Source: Haematococcus lacustris (taxonomy: Eukaryota; Chlorophyta; Chlorophyceae; Chlamydomonadales; Haematococcaceae). Taken from it: a DNA stretch of 64,000 bases. Numbering within the stretch: the first letter of the stretch is position 1; each line of letters begins with the position of its first letter. The notes under the pieces were generated by a model. It saw only the letters and a program-made list of their open reading frames with translations. It had not been told where the DNA came from and made no database searches. Below are positions 12,560 to 37,500 of this stretch, piece after piece. The position numbers and the translations under genes were made by a program. The stretch is taken from positions 7,088,812 to 7,152,811 of the forward strand of contig JASKMD010000011.1 in the NCBI GenBank assembly GCA_030144725.1, in the 5' to 3' direction.

Positions 12560-13200
12560 ACATGTTGCTGTCCTTGCACTGCTGGTCACGCATTACAGCC
12601 TGTTGCTGCTGCTTCCCATTCACTGCTGCTCATGCACTACAGCCTGCTGCTGCTGCTGCTCATGCACTGCAACACATGCACTCCTGCCTGCAGCTGCTGC
12701 TCATGCACTCCTGCTGCTACCTGCAGCCTGCACTGTCACACACCTACAGGCAGGGCAGGGCAGGGCAAGGTAGGGCAGGGCTGGGCAGGGCAGGGCAAGG
12801 TAGGGCAGGGCTGGGCAGGGAAGGGCAGGGTAGGGCAGGCAAGGGAGGGGCAACGCAAGGCTGGGAGGGGGTGGGGCAGGGCTGGGAGGGCTGGGAGGGG
12901 CTCCTCACACACTGCAGCCTGCTGCTGCTGCTGCTCCTCACGCACTGCAGCCTGCTGCTGCTGCTCATGCACTGCAGTACATGCACTGCAGCCTGCATTG
13001 CAGCCTGCTGCTGCTCATGCACTGTAGCACATGCATTGCAACCTGCTGCTACCTGCAGCCTGCTGCTGTTGCTGTTCATGCACTGCAGCCTGCTGCTGCT
13101 GCTCATGCACTACAGCACATGCACTGCAGCCTGCTGCTGCTGCTCATGCACTACAGCACATGCACCGCAGCCTGCTGTTGCTGCTCACGCACTGGGCAGG
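12560..13200. repeat. CTG-rich and GGGCA-rich minisatellite, right of centre of palindrome 2
   Basis: It contains 'ctgctgctgctcatgcactg' style units interrupted at 12745-12900 by gggca-rich units. It is the inverted counterpart of parts of 11000-11620. Confidence 0.75.
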
Positions 13201-14578
13201 GCAGAGGATAATGAAGGTGGCTGCTGCTGCTGCTGCAGCCTTGGGCTAGTAAGGAGGGCGGAGGGCAAGGTAGGGGGCAGCTGCTGCTGTTGCTGCAGCC
13301 CTAGGCTGGTGAACAGGTCAGAGGGCAGGGGAGGGGGTGGAGTCCAGGCTGTTGCATTGGTGCTTTCTTATACATTGTTCAGGCAGTTTGGTGCTTGGTG
13401 CTTATCAGCCTGTGACACATGGGTGGGGCAGGGCTGGGAGGGGGTGGGGCAGAGCTGGGCAGGGAGGGGAGGGGCACGCAAGGCTGGGAGGGGGTGGGGC
13501 CGGGCTGGGAGGGGGTGGGGCAGGGCTAGGCAGGGAGGGGAGGGGCAACGCAAGGCTGGGAGGGGGTGGGGCAGGGCTGGGAAGGGAGGGAGGGGCAACG
13601 CAAGGCTGGGAGGGGGTGGGGCCGGGCTGGGAGGGGTGGGGCAGGGCTAGGAGGGGGTGGGGCAGGGCTGGGCAGGGAGGGGAGGGGCTGCACTGCAACA
13701 CATGCTAGGCAGCCTATTGCTGCTGCTCATGCACTGCAACACACCTGCAGCCTGCTGCTACTTGCAGCATGCACTGCCACACACCTATAGCCTGCTGCTG
13801 CTGTTGCTGCTGCTGCCCATGCACTGCTGCTCGTGCACTACAGCGTGCTGCTGCTTCTGTTGCTCATGCACTACAGCCTGTCCATGTCCCTGCAATGTCA
13901 GTGGTCAGGCTGTTGCTCGTCTGCCTTCTGCTTAGTGGTACGCTGCGTCGGGGTTCTCGCGCGCGGTGGAGACTGGTCACGACGTCTCCGTCCAGTCCTG
14001 GGTGCTGGCGTGTCTATTCCTGGGCAAACTGGCGCCCCGCTGACAGTGGTTCGGCCTCTAATAACGGAGCTAGCGCTTTCGGACATTGCACCTGCAGCGT
14101 GCAAGCCATTTGTAACCGCCTGCCGCAACCGCTGCTTGGCTGTGCGGCGATTGCACTAAGTGGCCCAGCGTGGCGTGCGCAGAGCTAACAGCTACGCAGT
14201 GTGCCTAACGTTGACGTGCGCCCAAGCAGACTGGCTCACCTGCCTGGCCGGCACCGGAATCGCCGCTGTGAGCCCGCTTCCACTGTGCGATGGCTAGCTG
14301 GGCTACGCGGAACAGACGGGGCTCACTTGGGACATGTTTCCCTTTTTCGTCTTCTTCAAGTTACCCAAAAACGTGCCATGTGTAACCGGGAGACCTAACT
14401 GAAGTGGCGAGGACAGTTTTCAAGAAGATTGACGACGCCGTGTTTAACTTCCTAGTCAGGTGTTGTTGCTAAGGTTGGTTGTGGGCATCTCAAATACAGC
14501 ATCGGCCACATACAACTGGCACCTCTTCCCAGCTGCATCAGAGCACGGACAGGGATGGTACATACTGCCATATCAGTG

Positions 14579-14660
14579 TCAATCCCCAACCTGCTCTATG
14601 ATGGCATAAATGACACTCCCATCTTGCACTTCAGCCTCCCGCAAGGTTGTGCGCTCGCAC
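14579..14660 (-). pseudogene. Ubl-gene 3'-end fragment, right arm of palindrome 2
   Basis: Mirror copy of 9459-9537, with a stop at 14579-14581 on the minus strand. Similarity continues to about 14410 and matches 1046-1240, the 3' flank of the intact gene. Confidence 0.75.
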
Positions 14661-15794
14661 AGACTGATTAGCAGACTGGTTAGCACAGCAGACTCGCACA
14701 GACTGGTTAGCAGACTGGTTGGCACGAGACTGAGCACCAGACATGCTGGGGACTCAGTGACCTTCTGGAAGCACCCAGCCCTCTGGCCTGGGCTGGTGGT
14801 GGCCCAGCCTTGCTGTAGCTTGATCGCAGCATGGCTTAACAGCTGGAAAGCAGACAGACGTGGCAGTGCATGTGTTGGACCTTAATGGGGACCAGTCGGT
14901 TGCTAAGGGCAGCCAGTCGTTCGCTAGGGCAGTTGGACGCCGCCAGGGCCGCCAGGTGGGAGTGGGAAGCGTGCTATGACACCCCTTGCTCAGCAGCTGG
15001 ACAACACAGCACAGCAGGCTCACTCTGCCTCGAAGGGGAAGATCTGCCAGTCATGGATCATCTGAGGGACTTGACATCTCAGGACAGGTCACATGGCAGG
15101 TCAGCCGCCTGTGTCCAACGTCTCCTCAAACTGCTCAGTTTACCACGGTTCAGGGCTTGTTGCAATGTGGCTGCTGAACCCACCTCCACCCACCCCTTGG
15201 ATCGACCCCTCCCTGCGACATACTCAATGTCCCTGCCACCAGCCTCTGCCACACACTGTGCACCAACAGCACCCAGCACCCAGCCACCAGCAGGGCGCAG
15301 CATGGTCAGCGGGAAGCATCACGAGTCACGGGTCACGGGTCAGGGTCACGGGTAGTCCCCGGCCCACCTGATCAGTGCCAGCAAGCTCAGGTCAGCAGCT
15401 GGCTAGGAGGGCCCTCTTCCCTGGGTCACCACCCGGGTAGCCATGGCCAGGAGGAGTAGGGTATTCAGCCTGGCAATACCGTGGGGCAGTCATGTGAGGC
15501 AATGCGTTGTCACTCTTTAACAAGGTATGGCCGACAGGTGATGGGACCTCAGCCACGCTCAGGCGGCCTCCGCCATGCTGGCATGGCGATCAGCACCAGA
15601 CTCAGCCCCAACCAGCAGGTTGCACCCAGCAGGTCAGCTGGGGCAAGGTCATATCAGGGGCTGGGAGCACAGTGACCAGGTGGCGAAGCTGGTTCTAGAC
15701 ACACCCCACTGCCTTGGCCTCTGCACACAGTGGGTGTCCAGGCGGGGCAGGAGGCAGGGCAGGCAGGGCAGGCAGCGGCCCACACCCCTGTCCA

Positions 15795-16290
15795 GACCAC
15801 AAGGTGGTGCCAGCACTTCGGAGCCACGTTAATTGTACCTCACAAGGCAAGGCTAGGGCAGGTCGAGTTGACCCGGCTGCTGCACACCTCATAGTTGACA
15901 GTGCCTTACCTCTGCCACGTACCCACCACCACCCGCGCTGCTTTGGCCTAGCAGCCCTCGTGGCCCTGCTGTGCTGCCACTGCCACTGCGACAGCTGGGT
16001 AACCATACTGGGTAGCTGGGTTTGGGATTGGGACTAGCCGGGGTCACATGCGGCTGGCAGCCACTGAAGAAGACCCTGAAGAAGACCCTTATAGCAATCG
16101 CTGCTTACAACGTCAACGCGCAGTAGTGCATCGCAGCAGGCGCACTGAACGCTATGTTGATTGACGGGATATTCGGTGTACCTCAGGACTCGGTAGTGTG
16201 CCACCCAGACACGTGCAAGTGTCGGTTGCCAATTCTTGAGCGGCCGATGCTGCAAGGGCAGGGTGAGTACTCACTTGACCTGACATCACC
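15795..16290. repeat. Direct repeat copy B (pairs with 2455-2912)
   Basis: It shares multiple blocks of 15-30 bp with 2455-2912 in the same orientation, with a short local duplication (gaagaagaccct twice at about 16066-16085) not seen in copy A. The stretch 15236-15794 holds nothing I can identify. Confidence 0.75.
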
Positions 16291-16791
16291 GTGCGTTCTG
16301 CCGGTGCCCGTGGATATACAGTACCGGCCGCTGTCGTGAGCTGTCGTGCTGGGCTGGCCGGCCGCGGCTTACAAACCAGTTGCACAGACTCGCGGGAGGT
16401 TGGTACCGGCTTTTGCGGCGGAGCGGCGTGCACTGCGGCGTGCTCCAAGACAGGACCATGCTGGGAATTGCGGTATGCCCGCATGCCATGGCCACCAGCG
16501 ACTGACGAATGAATGACTTCTGCACGTCGCGTGAAACTCGCCGTGTCAACTGCACGACTACTAGCCAGCTTTGCTAACGCTACCGGCCGAGACAACGTCA
16601 ATGTGCACAACACACCGCCAACACGGACCAACAAACTACCTAAGACTGTGCGCAATAACACCAAGAGAGGCAACCGGCAGCGACACCGACGCAGCTTCGC
16701 TATCGCTGTCAACCTCACGGCAGCTTCGCTCCGGTCCGGTCCGGTCCGGCTCCGGTCCGGCAACCGCGGTCGCGCTGACGCGGCGCGGCAA

Positions 16792-30173
<13,382 letters not shown>

Positions 30174-30246
30174 CTGCAGGCACCAGCACAACAGGAGCTA
30201 GTGAGGGGGAGGGGGAGCAACCCAAGGGTGGGTCAGCAAGGGGTGC

Positions 30247-30746
30247 NNNNNNNNNNNNNNNNNNNNNNNNNNNNNNNNNNNNNNNNNNNNNNNNNNNNNN
30301 NNNNNNNNNNNNNNNNNNNNNNNNNNNNNNNNNNNNNNNNNNNNNNNNNNNNNNNNNNNNNNNNNNNNNNNNNNNNNNNNNNNNNNNNNNNNNNNNNNNN
30401 NNNNNNNNNNNNNNNNNNNNNNNNNNNNNNNNNNNNNNNNNNNNNNNNNNNNNNNNNNNNNNNNNNNNNNNNNNNNNNNNNNNNNNNNNNNNNNNNNNNN
30501 NNNNNNNNNNNNNNNNNNNNNNNNNNNNNNNNNNNNNNNNNNNNNNNNNNNNNNNNNNNNNNNNNNNNNNNNNNNNNNNNNNNNNNNNNNNNNNNNNNNN
30601 NNNNNNNNNNNNNNNNNNNNNNNNNNNNNNNNNNNNNNNNNNNNNNNNNNNNNNNNNNNNNNNNNNNNNNNNNNNNNNNNNNNNNNNNNNNNNNNNNNNN
30701 NNNNNNNNNNNNNNNNNNNNNNNNNNNNNNNNNNNNNNNNNNNNNN
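30247..30746. other. Assembly gap (500 N)
   Basis: Exactly 500 N, the conventional size for a gap of unknown length. To its left is a paladin intron and to its right the copia gag. Neither the 5' half of paladin, the rest of the copia element, nor the reverse-transcriptase half of the LINE is present in the window, so the true missing sequence is probably much longer than 500 bp. Confidence 0.99.
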
Positions 30747-31351
30747 CCATTTAACCACCCTTGACCACCCCCCTTATCTATCTCCACCTCACAGGTGAGC
30801 AGATGAGGCATCACTTTCTGCAGAGTGGGCTCCTCCATGAACTTAATCTGCGTGACCACATGCCTGTACTCAGGTGACAGCCCTTTGAGCACGAAGGACA
30901 GCACATCTGGAAAAGGCTTCCCCGTCAGCTCAATCTTGCCGGCCAGGGCCTCCGCACGGCCCACGTACTGCAGCATCGACTCGGTTGGCTCCTTGCTGAG
31001 ATCAGCCATCTCCATCACTAGCTGAATCCGACTTGCTGCTGCAGAGCGCTTGAACAGCTCAAGCAAGCGCTTCCACAGCTCCCCAGCAGTCCTGCTCTCC
31101 TTCGCGAGTTGCAGAAACTGCGTGGACAAAGCTAGCGAAATGATCGCCTTGGCTTTTGCGTCCTTTCTCGCCTTGGCACTGGCGTCAGTAACGGTGCTGC
31201 TCCCTTCCTCGGAGACAGTCTCTACGCCGTCCTCAACGACGTCCCATAAATCATGAACCACTAAGTAAGCTTGTTGTCGCACGAACCACTCCTCTGAGTT
31301 GGCTTCTGTCAACAAGGGTACTATAACTGAGCGCTGACCCTCCGCGGCCAT
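30747..31351 (-). CDS. Copia-type Gag (UBN2/retrotran_gag family), 3' truncated by gap
   Basis: The ATG is at 31351, about 50 bp inside the primer site, and 201 codons are visible before the N run. The N-terminal pattern WFVRQQAYLVVHDLWDVV, then ELWKRLLELF, LVMEMADLSKEPTESMLQYV and VLSFVLKGLSPEYRHVV, is the standard order of copia Gag. The protein packages element RNA into cytoplasmic particles. The zinc knuckle and pol domains that should follow are not in the window. Confidence 0.85.
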
Positions 31352-31402
31352 GGCTCCGAATGCGCACTGGTCTATCCCTGCTCCCTAGCACAACAGCTAT
31401 GA

Positions 31403-31414
31403 GGGCCCATAACC
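31403..31414 (-). promoter_or_regulatory. Primer binding site complementary to initiator tRNA-Met anticodon arm
   Basis: The minus strand reads GGTTATGGGCCC directly after the LTR end. This is complementary to the anticodon stem-loop of eukaryotic initiator tRNA-Met (anticodon CAU), not to the tRNA 3' end, which is the half-tRNA priming mode known from Drosophila copia. Confidence 0.7.
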
Positions 31415-31557
31415 TGAAAGGAATCACAGATCTTGCATTACAGGAAGGGGCTAAGGAGCAAGTTTAAGAGCAAACTTCAACCTTCACACATGTCAGGTTT
31501 CTACCTGCACATACGAAGGTCTGAGGCTGGCTGCCTACAAACACTCATATTCTAACA
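31415..31557 (-). repeat. Copia 5' LTR (143 bp)
   Basis: Bounded by TG (31557 side) and CA (31415 side) on the minus strand, next to the primer site. Only one LTR is visible, so the limits rest on TG..CA, the primer site and the break in the LINE frame. Confidence 0.65.
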
Positions 31558-34500
31558 AGTACTTCACTGTGGCCTCTGTGCCGGTGTATCGTATAGTCTG
31601 GCATGACTCTCTTCAACCAACCAGAGCCTGGATTGTTGCTCCTGGGCTGGGTCATGGTCTCAGTTAGGATCAAGATGTCCGGGCTGTGCTGGTGCACAAG
31701 GTTGAGGACGTCGTTCCTTGACCTATGGAGGCTTCTGACATTCAGGGTCGTTAGTGTGATATGCTGTCGATTATGTGTTGGTTGTGGCTGTGTTGGCAAG
31801 GTGCTGTGTTGTGGGTGTGGTCCTGGGTGCTCAGGTAGGTTATCGGTGGGGGGTTGCGGTGTTTTGGGGGTGGCGGCGGGGGGTGGAGTGGGGGCTGTGT
31901 TTAGGTATCTGTACATCAGGGTTTGCGTGTGCGAGTCCTTAGGTTGTGCCCTTGGCTTGGTCCGTCTTTTATCTACGATGGTGCCCGATGACGTGGGCCG
32001 TTTACTGTTGCTTGACCGGTCTTGTAGAGTGGGAAGAGTGACTGTGGGAGCGACTTGGCGCAGTCGCGGCCCGGCGTTCATGTCTTCGGTGGCTGTTCCT
32101 GTGCGCTTAGAACTCGCTGGTTGTGCAGTGGCGATCTTGGGTAGCGGCCGGTCTGGTCGGGGGCCGTGCGCGGGTTGTGTCCCCAAGTCTTGAGTAGTAA
32201 GGTCGATGTGTGTGGTGCGTAGATGTTGTTCCAGCTGCTCCGTGGTGGCGCGCCTTGTAGGGTCAGCTAGCCAGCATAGTGGATGGATGAGGTTGGTATT
32301 AGCCGCGTCGCCCTTTTTAATTTGAACGAGCATGCCGTGCAGCTGGAGCCAGTCTTCCGGGGTGTCCAACCGACGTGGGTGGCCGCGTTCCGAGTCCAGC
32401 CATTGCCATGCGTGATCTATGCGGCGGATGGTGGTAGCGTGATTGTTGGTGATGAGAATGGCAGCTGTGTTGGTGTAGCTGTCTACATTGCCAGTGAGCG
32501 TGTTGAGGAGCTCAGGTGTGATGTGGTCAAGTGTATGCTCTGTGGTGGTAGGGCATAGGTGGAGGTCCTTGTGGTAATGGTATAGGTAGTGATTGATGGT
32601 GGAGATGGTGAAGTTGCCAGATTCCTCGTAGATGTGTGGGAGGCTACTGTGTAGTGGTATCGATCTGTGCTCCCGCCTTGCCTTGTTGGCTAGGTCTTGG
32701 ATGTGTGTGCCGAGCGATCTACAGTGGGTGATAACGTCCTCGGGCTTAATCATAGGTTTCCCCACGGCCATGTTGAGGGCATGCACCAGGCAGCACTGTT
32801 TGTGTTGGCGTTCCATGTAGGGGATGTGTGTATCTGGTGGGCTGCTGATGATGGGCCCTAGCCTTGCCCTGCTGCGTGCCACAGCCATTGCCTCCGTGTG
32901 GTTTGGTATACTGATAATAACTTGTACTTCGCAGGCCGTGTGGTATGTGTTGTTGCTGGTGGTATGTAGTAGTGTAGGCGCTTCCGCTTGCGAGTCTAGA
33001 AGGTACCAAGTACCATTGTGCTTCCTTATCGCCATACTGTGGGTCGGGGCTTTGCAAAGGAAGGCATGCGTGCCGTGGGTGGCTGATAGCACGTCAAGGT
33101 TGCGGGTGGACCAGTCCTTCCGTGTGCGCAGGTGCCCCACACTGTGTGTGGAGAGGCCGTAGTGTGATGTTAGATAGAGGTTGATGACCGTGTCATTGCA
33201 AGCGCCTTGCTCGTCTCTGGCGAGCGCCCACATCGTGCGCTGGTCGCCGTGTCTGGCGCTCAGCTCCGACATGTGGAAGTTGGCCAGGTCCTGGTTGGTG
33301 AGCCATTGATGCCCCGCGGCGTGATTGAGAGCATGTATTTGGCAATGGGAGGCCACTTGTTTCTCAAAATGGAGTCCCTCAGGGCCAGGGTTGGGTTCGA
33401 CGTCTCCCGATGCCATAAGTAGCCAGCTTATGTGGGTGAGGTATGAAATAGCTTCCCAGGTCAGCATTCGTACGTTAATGGATGCGGGGGTGTGCGGGTT
33501 CGTGCGGTGGGTCATATAGGCTTGGATGGTAGTGTTGTATTGGTGTACAGTCGTGGTGTTACTGCATGTATGCCCCTTCATATACGTTTCAGTTTGGTAC
33601 GCCATGCTATTTATAGCCCATAGTCTGGTGGTATTACCATCCATGCCGTGGAGCCAATTGTAGGTAGTGACATGGAGAGTAGCTGCGAGCTTAGTAAGTC
33701 TCTTACGTTGTCGCCTAATGCACCGTTGTGATTGAGCTTTGGTGGGTGTTGTAGTGTGGTGGCTTCCTAATCTGATAAGGGTCCACATCACGGCTCCTAT
33801 TAGTAGGATGTCGGTGGTGGGGCGTAGGTTAGGCTGGTTTAGTGGTTTCCAGCCCGGGTGTCCGATTGGGGGTTGAAGTGGGCCGAGGATGTGGGTTAGA
33901 GGCGGGTGTGGGGTGTGTGTGGCTGGCCATGTGTGGCTGCCCCTTCGTTCTAACTTGTGTTGTCTGTGTGGGGAGCAGGTGTGTTGGGTCTTACAAGGGA
34001 GCATATCCCGGTGACCCCATTGACAGGTCGCGATGCTGTTGCTGCGTCTGTCTAGGTGCATGGCCTGAATAGTGGCTTGGCGGCCCCTAAGAGGCAACTT
34101 GTGCTGAGTGTACGCTAGGCAGCTGTACGCTAGGCAGCTGGAGCTGTACGCTAGGCAGCTGGAGGTGATATTCGCTGCCATCTCAGTGGTCATCGTTTGT
34201 CTCACTCCATTGGCACGACGTCTTCCTGAGCCAGAGTATCCCCACTCGATCCAGGCTGGTCTTCCAGGGGTTCCTGTGGGCGGCGGGGTGCACAAGTCAT
34301 GGTGCATGTGTGTCCATACATATTGTGCTGTGTGGTGTGTCATGCATGTCATGCCACTCACCTCATTCATAGTGTCCCCATGGGGCTGCTCTGCTTCCGT
34401 GCCAGTCTCAGCATCCCCCTCGGGGGTGACGCCTGTGCAAGGGCAGTCATGGGGGTTCGTCATGGGTAGGGGTGTGTAGGGAGTGTGCTCTATGCGGTTA

Positions 34501-37500
34501 GGCAGGTGAGGGGGTGGGCTTGTGGTGTCCGTGCGATGTGTGGTATTGGGAGTGCGTCCATGTGTTCTTACCAGTCTCTGGCCCTTCCCCTGCTGCCGCG
34601 TTAAAGATCCAGCTGAGGTTGAGTCCCCTGGTGTTGATGCCAGTCTCCAGTCTTGGGCGTCTTTGGTCTCGCTCTGATCCAGAGGAAGGGGCAGGTGATA
34701 CTGCCTGCGGATGAGTGTCCATTGAGTATTGTTGGTCCACAGCATGGTGTCTGATCCGTTAGTGGTTGTGTTGCTGTGTGTGAGGGTGAGTAAGTGGGGG
34801 GTAGGCTGACATGGGGGTGGTGCTCCCGCTGCTGCTGTGGTCACCTGGGTGCTGTGGCCCAACCGAACGGCGTCCTTCCACGTGGTGATGCCCGCCCCCG
34901 CGGTCACTTGGTCACCTCCGCCCCCTGCAGAAGGTGGCATGCAGGTGTCGTGTGTACTATGTGGTTTGGGGATCAGTGTTAAACCGGGTTGTGGGATGGG
35001 TGCATGTTGGGAGTGTGTCAAGCGTATGGTTTGGCACTGTGGTGTTAGGTTACTTGCCTGTTGTTGCAGCCAAGCCAGGTGCTCCTCCCGGGGCCGGGTC
35101 CAGGCCTGCTCCGGCTCCTGACTGTCCAAGTGGGGCCTGTGCATGTGGTGAGCAGCACAGGGGCCTTTTGGGTGTTGTTGAGGATGGGGTGGTTGCTTGT
35201 CAGGTTGCGTTGCTTTTGGTGTGGCATGCTGAGCTGGTATCAAAGTTCGGGTGGGCAGTGGGTGGTGGATTGCGTGCATGGCCATGGGTGTGGTGCAGTT
35301 GGGTTGTAGTACCTGAGGCAGGGCCAGGGTGCCGGTGTCGATGGTCAGATTGTCAAAGTCACCCAAGCTGCCGCTGCTGCCTCGGCTGCTGTTGCCTCTG
35401 CTGCTGTTTCCCCTGCTGCTGCCTCCCCTGCTGCCGTTGCCTCGCCCTCCAGGGGGAAACCCACGTGCTTGTGCAGCTGGGGTTGGGCCCCGGCTGGCCT
35501 TAGCTGGGGCGTGAGGGGGCAGGCTCTTGCCCCTACCACTGGTCCCCCATGTAGGGGGAGGGGGGGCTGCAGCTGAGGAAGGTAGGGTGGGCGCGCTAGG
35601 GGGCAGGGGTTGCATCTCGTCCGACTGCACGGGGACCCTGAGACCCCAGCCTCCTGGTGCCTCTGGCTCAAGGGTCTCCTCTGCAGCCTGGGCAACCTGG
35701 GCCCGAGCATCCTTCACTGCCTTGAGGTAGTCCAGTTGGCCTGTGGTAGCCACTCGAGCTTGCACCAGCGCATCTGTGGCCGCCGATTGGATGTCATGCA
35801 GGACGTTGGCTCCTGGGATGTCCTGCATCGTGCTTGGCTTGGCCATGGCCACCACTGCCCTCAGCGTGAAGGCCCCCTGGTCAGGCGTGTAGTGGAGGCC
35901 GGTGGTGTTGAAGTTCTCTGCCAGCGTGACTGCCACTGTCCTTGCAGGGTTGCCAGGGATGGGGTCCTTGATGTCTGCAAGCCACACTGGCTCCCTGCTG
36001 CGGCGCCCACCGCCCAGCCATCTGCTCTGGATGCCGAGGTAGGTGCGGCTGCCAGCTGACTGGGTCAGTCCTCTGAGCTGTTGCATGGCAGCTATCATGC
36101 TCAGGGCGTCTTGCCTGCTGGCCGGGATAAGGATGAGATGCGCCGCAGTCTCCAGTCTCCTCTGGTTGAGAGGGTGGCCCTCAGGTGTGCAGAACGCAAG
36201 GACCGCCCCCTGGGGGGCGGTGCTCCCCCTCAGCTTTATTGAGCTTTCCTGTGTGGCATCAACATTAGCGAGTATGTACAGAGATCTTGCTACAGTGATG
36301 GTGGTTGCGGCATTGTGGTTGTGGTGGGCTGATGTTTGTGTTGGGTTGGTGGGCTTAGCATTTCCCACCTGTTGGGTGATGGGGTGCGTGTAGGTCAGCT
36401 CCAGGTATCTCCCTTCTGCATCCCTCATGGGGGTGATGACGTCCCCATAGACGCTGGAGAAGCTGAGGGGCCGCACTTGGCCTTTGCCTGCCGTGTCCCT
36501 CCAGCGAGCGCCTTCAACACTGTTGCCTTTGATGAGTTGGCCTATGGGGTTAGGGTTGGTTGCCAGGTGGGTGTCTTGCAGCAGATACAGCAGGCTCAGT
36601 AGGTCGTCTGGGTTGAACACCCCTGGCTGCTTTTTAGCTGGCATGCCAAGGCCAGGCGCTGCCGGGGGGGTAGCTGCGCTGATGGTGATGGTGAACACCC
36701 CAGCAATCTCCACCTGAATGCTGCGGTATCTGCTCAGGAGCTGTTCCAACTGTGGGTTGTCGCTGTGGATAGTGTAGTCCATCTGACCTTGTCCTTGGGT
36801 GACAGCGCTGGGACTGAGGGCTTGGAGGACTGCGAGGTTCCCCTGATCTGCCCCCTGCTTAGCTGCGTACGCATCCCATTCTGCGCTGCTGCTGCAAGGG
36901 GCCCCCATATCAGCCAGTACTATCCCGGCAGCAGCTGAGTGTATGGCCTGTCTCATGAGCGCTGGGGGAGTAGGTCTGCTGCGCTCGCTGTGGCTGAGGC
37001 CTAGCTGCTGGCAGCCCGCGTGTGGTTGAAGATGGATGGTCACCTTGGTGGAGTACTGACAGGTTTGTGCCTGGTCCTCTTGCAAGATGAGGTTCATTCT
37101 GCCCAGAGTTACGCCATGTTCAGTTGCTACGTCTGTGAGGTAGGGGCTGCTGGCATGGGCTGCCAGTATGGCTGGGATGTCCGAGGGTAGGCGCTGCTCT
37201 GTGTACTTGGCGGGGATGCAATCGAACGGGGCCCTGGGGGGCCCTAGCTTGAAGGTCCTGCTGTCCTCAGCAGTGATGCTGCTTTCCGCATTGGGCCCAA
37301 TGGCCCCAGCTGTCCACCGCTCCAGCTGGGCTGCCGTGGTTTCCTTGCTGTGGGTCTTGTTCATCATGGGAAGGATGCAGTCTGTGGACAGCGGCTCGGT
37401 CTTGAGGATGTGTCCTGTCCATAGCATGGTCATAGGGCGGTTGGCTGTGTACCCAGAGAGGGCTGCAGCTGGCAGGTTGGTGAGCCGGGGGTCAATCCTC

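Larger units (their letters stand above)
8890..15235. repeat. Giant imperfect palindrome 2 (arms ~3 kb, centre ~12058)
   Basis: Positions x and 24116-x are reverse complements over long stretches: 9231-9506 versus 14610-14885, 9718-9915 versus 14201-14398, and 9928-10550 versus 13566-14188. The outer edge pairs the sequence just after 8890 with that ending near 15235. The arms contain a fragment of the Ubl gene, the 48-bp junction sequence, a non-recognised ~700-bp unique segment, a C-rich minisatellite and CTG-rich repeats. The short open frames on each arm are mirror copies and I do not call them genes. Confidence 0.8.
30747..31557 (-). mobile_element. Ty1/copia LTR retrotransposon, 5' end (LTR, PBS, gag), cut by gap
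   Basis: On the minus strand the element starts at 31557 with TGTTAGAATA, a copia-like LTR start, and the LTR ends ...CTTTCA at 31415. A primer site and a gag frame follow. It interrupts the LINE ORF between codons for Glu-Val-Leu and the LTR, so it inserted after the LINE did. The other LTR and the pol region fall in the gap, so the target-site duplication cannot be checked. Confidence 0.8.

Noticed and set aside
16152..16763. 203-codon minus-strand ORF downstream of paladin
   Set aside because: No recognisable motif, it overlaps the direct repeat copy B, and its composition resembles random GC-rich sequence.
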